Assembly: GCF_027853915.1 (NCBI RefSeq)
Contig: NZ_JAQGLA010000080.1
Span: forward strand, 1 to 32,148
Source: Saccharopolyspora oryzae
GTDB lineage: Bacteria; Actinomycetota; Actinomycetes; Mycobacteriales; Pseudonocardiaceae
Direction: 5' to 3'
Length of the DNA stretch: 32,148 nt
Position numbers and translations under genes: made by a program
Part shown: in pieces, positions 16,396-24,495 of the stretch
Layout: each line of letters begins with the position of its first letter
How positions within the stretch are numbered: position 1 is the first letter of the stretch
Notes under the pieces: model-generated
The model's input: the letters and a program-made list of their open reading frames with translations, nothing else
Told to the model about the DNA's origin: nothing
The model's database searches: none

Positions 16396-19300
16396 TCAGG
16401 CGCGCAGGCGCAAGCCCTTCGGGGTGGCGCGGAATCCTGCTTCGGTCAGCACCGCCGCGAGCCGTGATCCCCACGCGCCTTCGCCGTCGGCGCGCTGCAC
16501 AGAGAGCTGTTCCAGCCAACCGTCGCGGACGACGCGCGCGAGCCCTGCCGCAGCTGCTCGAAGCGCTGACTCGTCCTCAGTGAACGACAGCAGCGACTTC
16601 CCGCCGCGCTCGACGTAGAACACCGCCTCGCCGGACACGAGAACCACCAGCGCGCCCGCCTTGCGCCCAGGTCGATGCCGGGTTTCGCCCATCGCAGCAG
16701 GCCATTCCAACGCCCCGCCGTACGGCTGGGCCGGATCAGCCGCGGCCAGCACCACGGCCTCGCCGTCGCTCTCGTCCCGGGACAGCGCGCGCAGGCGGTC
16801 GATCGCACCGGGCACCGCGAACTGCGCCGCCCCGAGTCCTTCGATGACGTACCCGCGACGGCAACGCCCGGATTCCTCCATCGCCCGGAGCACCTTGTAC
16901 ACGGCGGAAAACCCGCCGGTGACGCGCTCGATGTCCAGCGCTCCGCGAGTGAGCACCCCGTGCCGCTCCAGGAACGCCTCAGCGCGGGCGTGCGCGCGAC
17001 GCGTCGGTTCGCTCGACGGCTGCGGCGCCAGCGACCAACGTCCGGAAACCGTCGGCGGACCGCTCCGGCTCGGCATCGACGGACGCCCCGCGCGCAGTCG
17101 CGCATAACGGCCCCGTGGCGCACTGCGTCGAGGCTTGTGCGCAGCGCCGCGCCCGGAGACCAAGGACCGCAACGGGGCGAGCGTGTCGTTGGTGATCGAG
17201 CCGGACCAGACCAGATCCCACAACGCCGAGGTGACTTCGTCATCCGCGGGTGCGTTCTCCTCCTGCTCCAGCAGCAGCGCCCCCGCGCGGTCGGCCAGCT
17301 GCCGGAAGAACAACGCCCCACCGTCCAATGCGGACACCACAGCTCGGTGCAGCGGCGAGTTGGCGCCGGGCTCCTCCGGCAGATCCGGCAGCAGCAGATC
17401 GGCGACGTCGGTGGGCGCCAACGCGATCCAGCCGTCACCGCCGGCCAACGCGCCGGATCCCACCCAGGTGACCTCCCCGGTCGCGGTCAGCTCGTCGAGC
17501 AGCGCGGGGGAGTAGCCGGGCAACCGCGCGGGCAGGATCAGCGACTCCAGGCCGCTGGCCGGAACCGGCACCCCGGCCAGCTGCTCGACGACGGAGTACA
17601 CGTCGTCGACGGTCGGCGCCGTGCGCAGCCGCGCGCCGATGCCGTGCCAAGCAGGCAGGAATCGGCCCAGAGCGGTGGGTTCGACCGGTTCGACCTCCGC
17701 GCGCAACCGGGCCAGCGAAGCCCTCCGCAGCCGCCGCAGCACCTCGGCGTCGCAGTACTCCAACGCCCGGCCGCCCCCGGCCTCCAGCGGCCGCAGCTCG
17801 CCGCGGACCAGCCGACCGGAACCGGCCATCCGGTCCAGCACGCCGTGCACCACCGCGACTCCCAGCCCGAAGCGCTGCGCCGCGGTATCGGCGGTGAACG
17901 GCCCGCGGCAGCGCGCGTAGCGGATCAGCAGATCGCCCAGCGGATCGGCGACCGGTTCGGTGAACGCTTCGGGCACCCCGACCGGCAGCGCGACACCGAG
18001 CGCGTCGCGGACCTTGCCGGCGTCCTCGATGGCGATCCAGCGCTCCTGCCCGGCGATGCGCACCTGCAGCACGCGCCGCTGTTCCAGGAGATCGGCCAGC
18101 CATTCGGCGCGCACACCTCGCGCTTCGGCCTCCGATGTGGACAGATCACCGAGGAACCGCAGCAGATCCACTGCGGACTCCGCGTCGCGGGCGTGCCGGT
18201 CCGGGGCGAGCCGTTGCAGCTGCTGCTCGATCTCCTCCAAGGCCTCGGGATCGAGCAGCTCCCGCAGCGCTTCCGACCCGAGCAGCTCGGCCAGCAGCGT
18301 CGAATCCAGGCTCAACGCGGCCGATCGCCGTTCGGCCAGCGGCGCGTCGGTCTCGTACAGGAACATGCCGATGTAGCCGAACAGCAGGCTGCGCGCGAAC
18401 GGCGACGGCGTCGGGGTCTCGACCTCGACCACCCGCACCTTCCGGGCGGCCACCTGCGACATCAGCTCGGTCAACCCGGGAAGGTCGTAGACGTCCTGCA
18501 GGCATTCCCGCATCGCCTCCAGCACGATGGGGAACTGCTCGTACTGCGCCGCGACGGCCAGCAGCTGAGCCGCCCGCTGCCGCTGCTGCCACAGCGGCGT
18601 GCGGCGACGCGGATCGCGGCGGGGAAGCAGCAGCGCCCGCGCGGCGCATTCCCGGAACCGCGCGGCGAACAGCGCCGAGCCGCCGACCTCGTCGGTCACC
18701 ACCTGCTGGACTTCCTCCGGCGGCAGCAGCACGTCCTCGGCGGTCGGCAGCACCTCCGCGCCGGAATCGTCCAGCGCATCGGCCAACCGCAGCACGATCC
18801 CGTCGTCGGAGGACGCGACCTGCGGTTCGATGCCGCGCCGCTCCCGGATCCGCGCCCCGATCGCCAGCGCCCACGGGCCGTTGACCTTCGCCCCGAACGG
18901 CGAGTGCACCACCAGCCGCCAGTCGCCGAGCTCGTCGCGGAACCGCTCCACCACGATCGTGCGGTCGTCGGGCACGTGCCGGGTGGCCCGCCGCTGCTCG
19001 TCCAAATAGGACATCAGGTTGTCCTGGGCCCACTCGTCGAGCCCGGCGGAAGCGATCCGCTCCCGCGCGGATCCGGTGTCCGCGCTGGCCAGCTCCCGGA
19101 CGAACGCGCCGAGCGCGCGTCCCAGCTCGAGCGGGCGCCCCGGGGAATCGCCCTTCCAGAACGGCATCCTGGCCGGCTGGCCCGGTGCCGGGGTCACCAC
19201 GACCCGGTCGTGGGTGATGTCCTCCACCCGCCAGGCCGAGGTGCCCAGCAGGAACGTGTCGCCCACCCGCGACTCGTAGACCATCTCCTCGTCGAGCTCG

Positions 19301-20940
19301 CCGACGCGCACCCCGCCCTTGCCCGCGGCGTCGTCGCCCGGCGTGGTCACCGCGAACAGGCCGCGGTCGGGGATCGTGCCGCCGGAGGTGACCGCCAGCC
19401 GCTGCGCACCCGGCCGCGCGCGCAGCTCGTCGTTGACCCGGTCCCAGACGATCCGCGCCCGCAGCTCGCCGAACTCCTCGCTCGGGTAGCGGCCCGCCAG
19501 CATGTCCAGCACCGCGTTCAGCGCCGAGTCGGGCAACCCGGCGAACGGCGCGGCGCGGCGCACCACGGAAGCCAGTTGCGGCACCGGCCAGGCGTCCATC
19601 GCGACCATCGACACCACGTGCTGCGCCAGCACGTCCAGCGGATTGCGCGGGAAGGCGATCGATTCGATCAGCCCGTCGGCCATCCGCTCCGACACGACGG
19701 CGCAGCCGACGAGATCACCCCGGAACTTCGGGAACACCACGCCGCGCGACACCGCGCCGACCTGGTGCCCACCGCGCCCGATGCGCTGCAGCCCGGAAGC
19801 CACGCTCGGCGGCGTCTCCACCTGGACCACCAGGTCCACCGCGCCCATGTCGATGCCCAGCTCCAGCGACGAGGTGGCCACCACGCAGGCCAGCTGCCCG
19901 GACTTGAGCTCCTCCTCGACCACGGCGCGCTGTTCCTTCGACATCGAGCCGTGGTGCGCCTTGGCGATGACGGGCAGCGCCCCGGTGCTCACCCCGGAAC
20001 CGCCCACCGCTTCGGCCGGGAACCGCGCCATCGGCGCCGGGTTCTCCTCGGCGAGCTCGTTGAGCCCGGCGGTCAGCCGCTCGGCCAGCCGCCGGGAGTT
20101 GGCGAACACGATGGTCGAGCGGTGCTGCCGGATCAGCGCCAGGATCCGGTCCTGCACCGAAGGCCAGATCGAGGGGTGCTGGTCGTCGGTCTCGCCGGTG
20201 GACGCGCCCAGCTCGGCCATGTCCGGCACCGGCACCACGACCCGGACCTCGACCTCCTTCGGGTGCGCGGGCTGGATGGTGCGCACCGGCCGGCCACCGG
20301 CCAGGAAGGTGCGCACTTCCTCGACCGGCCGGACCGTCGCGGACAACCCGATGCGCTGCGCGGGCTGCGGCAGGAGTTCGTCCAGCCGCTCCAGGGACAG
20401 CGCCAGGTGCGCCCCGCGCTTGGTGCCCGCCACCGCGTGCACCTCGTCGACGATCACCGTCTCCACCCCGCGCAGCGACTCCCGCGCCGCCGAGGTCAGC
20501 AGCAGGAACAGCGATTCCGGAGTGGTCACCAGCACGTCCGGCGGCCTGCGGGTGAACGATCTGCGCTGGTCAGCGGGGGTGTCGCCGGTGCGGATGCCGA
20601 CCGCGATGTCCGGTGGCGCGCTGCCTCGCCGCTGCGCGGCCTGCCGGATCCCGGCCAGCGGCGCGCGCAAGTTGCGCTCCACGTCGACGGCCAGCGCCTT
20701 CAGCGGCGAGACGTAGAGCACCCGGCAGCGGTGCTTGGCGTCGGCGGGCGCACCTTCGACGGCCAGCTTGTCCAGGGCGGACAGGAACGCCGCGAGCGTC
20801 TTGCCGGAACCGGTCGGCGCGACGACCAGCGCGTGCTCGCCCTCGGCGATGGCCTCCCACGCCCCGCGCTGCGCTTCGGTGGGCGCGGCGAAGGCACCGC
20901 GGAACCAGTCGCGGGTCGCGGCGGAGAAGGAGTCCAGCAC
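16396..20940 (-). CDS. lhr: Large ATP-dependent helicase Lhr
   Basis: The 1514-residue superfamily 2 helicase unwinds RNA:DNA and DNA duplexes 3'-5' in bacterial DNA repair. The Lhr core is present: Walker A APTGSGKT (41-48), PLKALAVDVERNL, GIRTGDT, DEVH (165-168), GLSATV, FANSRRLAERL, SSLELGIDMG and QRIGRGGHQVG, then winged-helix and beta-barrel domains (to about 870) and the long C-terminal extension typical of full-length Lhr. Length equals that of the mycobacterial protein as I recall (about 1510). GTG 20940 is chosen because GGAGGGG lies 8 nt upstream and the protein then begins MLDSFSAATRDWF; a longer frame exists to 21021. It is divergent from the Hsp70-like gene. Lhr near recA is also seen in Streptomyces. 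Confidence 0.95.
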   Translation of the reverse strand: MLDSFSAATRDWFRGAFAAPTEAQRGAWEAIAEGEHALVVAPTGSGKTLAAFLSALDKLAVEGAPADAKHRCRVLYVSPLKALAVDVERNLRAPLAGIRQAAQRRGSAPPDIAVGIRTGDTPADQRRSFTRRPPDVLVTTPESLFLLLTSAARESLRGVETVIVDEVHAVAGTKRGAHLALSLERLDELLPQPAQRIGLSATVRPVEEVRTFLAGGRPVRTIQPAHPKEVEVRVVVPVPDMAELGASTGETDDQHPSIWPSVQDRILALIRQHRSTIVFANSRRLAERLTAGLNELAEENPAPMARFPAEAVGGSGVSTGALPVIAKAHHGSMSKEQRAVVEEELKSGQLACVVATSSLELGIDMGAVDLVVQVETPPSVASGLQRIGRGGHQVGAVSRGVVFPKFRGDLVGCAVVSERMADGLIESIAFPRNPLDVLAQHVVSMVAMDAWPVPQLASVVRRAAPFAGLPDSALNAVLDMLAGRYPSEEFGELRARIVWDRVNDELRARPGAQRLAVTSGGTIPDRGLFAVTTPGDDAAGKGGVRVGELDEEMVYESRVGDTFLLGTSAWRVEDITHDRVVVTPAPGQPARMPFWKGDSPGRPLELGRALGAFVRELASADTGSARERIASAGLDEWAQDNLMSYLDEQRRATRHVPDDRTIVVERFRDELGDWRLVVHSPFGAKVNGPWALAIGARIRERRGIEPQVASSDDGIVLRLADALDDSGAEVLPTAEDVLLPPEEVQQVVTDEVGGSALFAARFRECAARALLLPRRDPRRRTPLWQQRQRAAQLLAVAAQYEQFPIVLEAMRECLQDVYDLPGLTELMSQVAARKVRVVEVETPTPSPFARSLLFGYIGMFLYETDAPLAERRSAALSLDSTLLAELLGSEALRELLDPEALEEIEQQLQRLAPDRHARDAESAVDLLRFLGDLSTSEAEARGVRAEWLADLLEQRRVLQVRIAGQERWIAIEDAGKVRDALGVALPVGVPEAFTEPVADPLGDLLIRYARCRGPFTADTAAQRFGLGVAVVHGVLDRMAGSGRLVRGELRPLEAGGGRALEYCDAEVLRRLRRASLARLRAEVEPVEPTALGRFLPAWHGIGARLRTAPTVDDVYSVVEQLAGVPVPASGLESLILPARLPGYSPALLDELTATGEVTWVGSGALAGGDGWIALAPTDVADLLLPDLPEEPGANSPLHRAVVSALDGGALFFRQLADRAGALLLEQEENAPADDEVTSALWDLVWSGSITNDTLAPLRSLVSGRGAAHKPRRSAPRGRYARLRAGRPSMPSRSGPPTVSGRWSLAPQPSSEPTRRAHARAEAFLERHGVLTRGALDIERVTGGFSAVYKVLRAMEESGRCRRGYVIEGLGAAQFAVPGAIDRLRALSRDESDGEAVVLAAADPAQPYGGALEWPAAMGETRHRPGRKAGALVVLVSGEAVFYVERGGKSLLSFTEDESALRAAAAGLARVVRDGWLEQLSVQRADGEGAWGSRLAAVLTEAGFRATPKGLRLRA

Positions 20941-21131
20941 ATCGCGCACCCCTCCATGCTGGACCAGCGGTCCGACATCGCGCCGCCGAGGCCGCGCGGA
21001 GCCGAGATCAGCACCGTCCAAAGTGGCTGCCGGACGGCGGATCTCGGCCCGATGGCCGGGATCCGTGCTTCCGCCCGGCCCTCACATGGCAGCATTCCGG
21101 TGGCAAGGTCCTTTTTCTGGGAGGGGGACGG

Positions 21132-22940
21132 GTGCGCGTCCTGTCAGTGGATCTCGGTACCTCGAACACCGTCGCGGTGCTCTCGGCGCACGGTCGGCCA
21201 CCGCGCGTGATCGAGGTGGACGGATCGGCGACGATGCCCTCGGCGGTGTTCGCCACCGAGGACGGCGGGCTCATCGTCGGCCGGGACGCCGAACGCCGGG
21301 CCCGGCTGGACCCGTCCCGGTTCGAGCCGAACCCGAAGCGCCGCGTCGACGAGAGCACCCTCCTGCTCGGCGACAACGTCATCACGGTCACCGACGCGCT
21401 CGCCGCCGTCCTGCACCGGGTCGCCGAGGAGACCACCCGCCAGCTCGGCGGCGTCCAGCCCGACGAGGTCCGCCTCACCCACCCCGCGCAGTGGGGCACC
21501 GTCCGGCGCAACGTGCTGCTCTCGGCCGCGCGGCTGGCCGGGTTCAGCTGCAACCTCGTCCTGGTGCCCGAACCCGTCGCGGCCGCCGCGCACTTCGCCT
21601 CGTTCCCGGACCGCGCGCTCGGCAACGGCCAGGTGCTGGCCGTCTACGACCTCGGTGCGGGCACCTTCGACTGCGCGATCGTGGGCGTCGGCCAGGCCGG
21701 GTTCGTGGTGCTGGCCGAGGACGGCCTGGGTGACCTCGGCGGTCTGGACGTCGACCAGGCGCTGCTGGAGCACGTCGGACGGCAGGTCTCCAACAAGGAC
21801 CCGCAGCGCTGGCAGCACCTGCTGCGGCCGGACACCACCGCCGACCGACGCGCCCAGCGCGCGCTGCACGAGGACGTCCGCGCGGCGAAGGAGACGCTGT
21901 CCCGGCACCCGCAGACCGAGGTGCCGATGCCCGAGCCCTTCGACGACGTGCTGGTCACCCGCGCGGAGCTGGAAGGCCTGGTGCGCCCCACCATGCTGCG
22001 CAGCGTCGAGCTGCTGGCCTCGGTGCTGCGCTCCAACGGGATGGCGCCCGAGCAGCTCGCCGGGATCTACCTGGTCGGCGGCTCCAGCCGGTTGCCGCTG
22101 GTCGCGAGCCTGATCGGGGAGCAGCTGCGGGTCGTGCCGACCACGCTCGACCAGCCGGAGACCGCGGTCGCGCTCGGCGCCCACCACGTGGCCCGCGACG
22201 GCGCGGCGATGTGGACCAACGACATCCGGCCGACCCCGGTCGCGCCGACCCCCGCGCAGCCGGCGCCCGTCGCGCAGCCCGGCTACCGCGAGCCCGACAC
22301 GGTGCGCACCCACCCGGTCGTCCTGCCGCAGCAGGCCCCGCAGCCGGCCGCTCCCGGTTCGAAGCGCAACCTCCTGATCGGGCTGGGCGCCTTCACCGCC
22401 GTCGCGGTGATCGTCGCCGTGGTGGCGGTCGTGCTGCGCCTCAGCGGGAACTCGCCCGCGCCCAGCGCCTCGGAGTGCTTCCAGCCCGGTGCGAAGGACG
22501 ACAAGGGCTTCACCTCGTGCCTTCGGAACCTCGCGGGCAGCGTCCCGGAGAAGGCCAACTGCGCGCCCGGCTGGCAGCGGGTCATGCCGGGACTGCGGGA
22601 GCTCAGCGGCACCGTGGTGTCCTGCTCGATCGGAAACCCCAACGAGGGCACCCAGATCGTCTACACCCAGCTGGATTCGCAGGAAGCGGCGGCGGCGCGG
22701 GCCGATCTGCTGCTGTCGTTCAACGGGGTGCACAGCAACCGGGTCGAGGCGGACTGGACCGGCAACGGGCTGTCCGGCAGCTACCGCGCGGTCACCGGCG
22801 TCGAGTTCGGCACCCTGGTGTTCACCGTCGACGACCGGCCGCTGGTCGGCATGGTGCTCAAGCCCAACCCCGACCGGAAGCTGACTCCCGACGACCTGGC
22901 CGACGAGTTCGAGAAGACCGTCCAGCCGGGCCTGGCCTGA
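21132..22940 (+). CDS. Membrane-anchored Hsp70-like ATPase with extracytoplasmic Cys domain
   Basis: The 602-residue protein begins with an Hsp70/actin-fold nucleotide-binding domain (about 1-355): VDLGTSNTVAVL (phosphate 1), VYDLGAGTFDCAIV (phosphate 2) and GIYLVGGSSRLPLV (adenosine). The peptide-binding domain of DnaK is absent. Instead there is a Pro/Ala/Gln-rich linker (362-409), one membrane helix (about 413-436) and an outer domain with four cysteines (449, 463, 477, 498) that could form two disulfides. GTG 21132 has GGGAGGGGG upstream; the frame is open to 20613 but that overlaps the divergent lhr start and is not real. Function unknown; a sensor or secretion/wall chaperone role is possible. 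Confidence 0.87.
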   Translation: MRVLSVDLGTSNTVAVLSAHGRPPRVIEVDGSATMPSAVFATEDGGLIVGRDAERRARLDPSRFEPNPKRRVDESTLLLGDNVITVTDALAAVLHRVAEETTRQLGGVQPDEVRLTHPAQWGTVRRNVLLSAARLAGFSCNLVLVPEPVAAAAHFASFPDRALGNGQVLAVYDLGAGTFDCAIVGVGQAGFVVLAEDGLGDLGGLDVDQALLEHVGRQVSNKDPQRWQHLLRPDTTADRRAQRALHEDVRAAKETLSRHPQTEVPMPEPFDDVLVTRAELEGLVRPTMLRSVELLASVLRSNGMAPEQLAGIYLVGGSSRLPLVASLIGEQLRVVPTTLDQPETAVALGAHHVARDGAAMWTNDIRPTPVAPTPAQPAPVAQPGYREPDTVRTHPVVLPQQAPQPAAPGSKRNLLIGLGAFTAVAVIVAVVAVVLRLSGNSPAPSASECFQPGAKDDKGFTSCLRNLAGSVPEKANCAPGWQRVMPGLRELSGTVVSCSIGNPNEGTQIVYTQLDSQEAAAARADLLLSFNGVHSNRVEADWTGNGLSGSYRAVTGVEFGTLVFTVDDRPLVGMVLKPNPDRKLTPDDLADEFEKTVQPGLA

Positions 22941-22944
22941 CGGC

Positions 22945-23076
22945 TCAGCGGCGGTTGCGGTTCTCCCACAGGAACCGCACCGCGACCACGATCGCGGCCA
23001 GCAGGCCGAGGGCGATCACGATCCTGCCGAGCGGGGAGGACAGGCCGGTCAGATCGGCCTGCATCAGGAACAGCAC
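22945..23076 (-). CDS. Putative 43-residue single-helix membrane protein
   Basis: This small frame gives a protein with a short polar start (ADLTGLSSPLG), one membrane helix (RIVIALGLLAAIVVAVRFLW) and the basic tail ENRNRR. Hydropathy and charge pattern look like a real small membrane protein. GTG 23076 has a -10-like TACGCT 6 nt upstream (leaderless type); ATG 23064 would give 39 residues. Its stop is 4 nt from that of the convergent Hsp70-like gene. It is divergent from DUF3046. Family not recognised. Confidence 0.5.
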   Translation of the reverse strand: MLFLMQADLTGLSSPLGRIVIALGLLAAIVVAVRFLWENRNRR

Positions 23077-23082
23077 ACCACC

Positions 23083-23105
23083 AGCGTACTGGCGGCGCGT
23101 AGTCT
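23083..23105. promoter_or_regulatory. Divergent -10 boxes for the small membrane gene and DUF3046
   Basis: TACGCT (minus strand, 23083-23088) ends 6 nt before GTG 23076, and TAGTCT (plus strand, 23100-23105) ends 8 nt before ATG 23114. Both genes may be leaderless. The whole divergent control region is only 37 bp. Confidence 0.4.
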
Positions 23106-23113
23106 GATGGGCG

Positions 23114-23308
23114 ATGCGCCACACAGCTTTCCGCCAACGCATGGCCGATGAGTTCGGTCGGGTCCGCGCCGAGATGCTGGCCCAGGACCACGTCTTCTCG
23201 TCGCTCGACGGGCGCACCGTCGACCAGGCCCTCGAAGCCGGCATGTCGACGAAAGAGGTCTGGCAGGCGATCTGCGAAGCCTTCGAAGTACCCCCGGAAC
23301 GCCGCTGA
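23114..23308 (+). CDS. DUF3046 family protein
   Basis: The 64-residue protein begins RHTAFRQRMADEFG and contains HVFSSLDGRTVDQALEAG and VWQAICEAFEVPPERR, all conserved in DUF3046. It is small, helical and cytosolic, of unknown function. Its gene lies near recA in many actinobacteria (Rv2738c in M. tuberculosis), as here. No SOS box is seen at its start. Confidence 0.9.
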   Translation: MRHTAFRQRMADEFGRVRAEMLAQDHVFSSLDGRTVDQALEAGMSTKEVWQAICEAFEVPPERR

Positions 23309-23324
23309 CCCCAGCCGCGATCAA

Positions 23325-23348
23325 CCGCAGTTTCAATTGAAACTGCGG
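23325..23348. repeat. AT-rich 24-bp perfect palindrome (short form)
   Basis: Each half is CCGCAGTTTCAA and its complement, with no loop. It lies 17 nt after the DUF3046 stop and can terminate transcription. GTCCTCCGGG follows it. It looks like the longer palindrome at 23418-23463 with the centre removed. Confidence 0.8.
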
Positions 23349-23417
23349 TCCTCCGGGCGTGTCGGGACCCGACATGCCGACGGGTGTGGACAGGTCGTCC
23401 TGGCTGTGGAGAACTTC

Positions 23418-23463
23418 CGCAATTTCAATGGAAATCAGACGTCTGATTTCCATTGAAATTGCG
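23418..23463. repeat. AT-rich 46-bp perfect palindrome (long form)
   Basis: Arms 23418-23440 and 23441-23463 are exact reverse complements with no spacer. The outer part (CGCAATTTCAAT) matches the short palindrome at 23325, and both are followed by GTCCTCC-GG. It ends 23 nt from the stop of the convergent DUF4383 gene. Between the two palindromes lies a third small one, TGTCGGGACCCGACA (23360-23374). Confidence 0.85.
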
Positions 23464-23486
23464 TCCTCCCGGTTTGGGCCGGCGGG

Positions 23487-24239
23487 TCAGGACTCCGGTT
23501 CCCGGCCGGGTTTCTTGGTCTGCTCCGGGGTTTCGAAGTCGGCCCAGAGGTTCTGGGCGCTGAGCTGCTGCTCGGGCGTGCGTCCGGCGTTCGCGTAGTG
23601 CTGGTAGGCGCGGCGGCGCTCCTCCTGCATGTGCCGCCAGGCCTCGGCGCGCACCCGGCGCGCCTGCTCCGGGGTGGGGTGGCCTTCGGCCACCGCGATC
23701 TCGTCCCTGGCCAGCGGGGTGAGCTCGGCGATGCGCTGCTCGTCGGCCAGCCGCTGCTCGGGGACCTCCTCGGCGGGTGGTTCGTGGTGCCGGTAGCGGA
23801 CGAACGGGTTGTCCTGCGGCAGTCCGCCGCTGAGCCGGCCGTAGAACCCGAAGAACATCAGGACCATGCCGGCGATCAGGCTGAACACCACGTTCTGCAG
23901 CTTGAACGCGAACAGGTTCCAGGGCGTGTCGAGCAGCCCGAGGTTGATCAGCCCGGACAGGAAGAACAGCACGCCGATCACGGCGGTGGTGGTGGAGGCG
24001 ACGGGTCCGCCCCAGGCAGCGGCGCAGACCAGGACCGCGCCGACCACGATCGAGACCACTGCGAGCAGGCCGTTGCTGGAGAGCCCGAGGACGTCGATGC
24101 CGTGGGTGGTGAACAGCGGCACCCGGTTGGCCACGCCCAGCACGCCGAAGGCCAGCAGGCAGGCGCCGAAGATGGCCGCCGCCATCCGGTAGAACCGGCT
24201 GAGCGGGTGGTCCGGCGGAAGGTATCGGTCCATGCGCAT
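23487..24239 (-). CDS. DUF4383 membrane protein with long cytosolic tail
   Basis: The 250-residue protein has four membrane helices (about 18-38, 57-76, 80-102, 115-133) with the DUF4383 features DHPLSRFYRMAAAIFG, LFTTHGIDVLG and LINLGLLDTPWNLF. A charged helical tail of about 110 residues follows (EEVPEQRLADEQRIAEL, AEAWRHMQEERRRAYQ). ATG 24239 has GGAGG at 8-nt spacing; the frame is open much further upstream, but that part would overlap the recA promoter. It is divergent from recA. Function unknown. Confidence 0.85.
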   Translation of the reverse strand: MRMDRYLPPDHPLSRFYRMAAAIFGACLLAFGVLGVANRVPLFTTHGIDVLGLSSNGLLAVVSIVVGAVLVCAAAWGGPVASTTTAVIGVLFFLSGLINLGLLDTPWNLFAFKLQNVVFSLIAGMVLMFFGFYGRLSGGLPQDNPFVRYRHHEPPAEEVPEQRLADEQRIAELTPLARDEIAVAEGHPTPEQARRVRAEAWRHMQEERRRAYQHYANAGRTPEQQLSAQNLWADFETPEQTKKPGREPES

Positions 24240-24356
24240 GGTCGGCACCTCCTCCTCGGGGCGCGACGGGGCGCGCCAAGTGGTCTTCCGAGTGTCCACC
24301 CGGACCGAGGTGATCGCACTGTCACACGAACAGGTGATACGACTGGCGTGTCGGGA

Positions 24357-24385
24357 AGTTGATCGAACATCCGTTCGTCTAAGAT
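24357..24385 (+). promoter_or_regulatory. recA SOS promoter
   Basis: TCGAACATCCGTTCGT (24363-24378) matches the LexA operator TCGAAC-N4-GTTCGA at 11 of 12 defined bases. It lies between a -35-like GTTGAT (24358-24363) and the -10 box TAAGAT (24380-24385), 110 nt before the recA start. Confidence 0.85.
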
Positions 24386-24495
24386 GTGGGGGCACGGGAT
24401 CGAGGTGGGCGGGCCCCGCGGCCGGATTGTCGGTCCCTGCCCGTAGCGTCTGAACCGAACAACGACGAAGCACGATTCGACCGAGGTGGACCCCG

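Noticed and set aside
20613..21131. N-terminal extension of the Hsp70-like protein
   Set aside because: It would overlap the start of the divergent lhr gene. The sequence is Arg/Ala-rich, and the Hsp70 fold begins exactly at GTG 21132 after a strong SD.
16675..21210. Open frame of 1511 codons on the plus strand, antisense to lhr
   Set aside because: It is a by-product of high-GC codon bias opposite a long gene. The translation is Arg/His/Gln/Gly-rich, low-complexity and lacks any domain motif, whereas lhr on the other strand has all helicase motifs.
23381..23412. DnaA-box-like or origin sequence (GTGTGGACAG, CTGTGGAGAA)
   Set aside because: Only two loose matches, no cluster of DnaA boxes and no dnaA/dnaN genes nearby.
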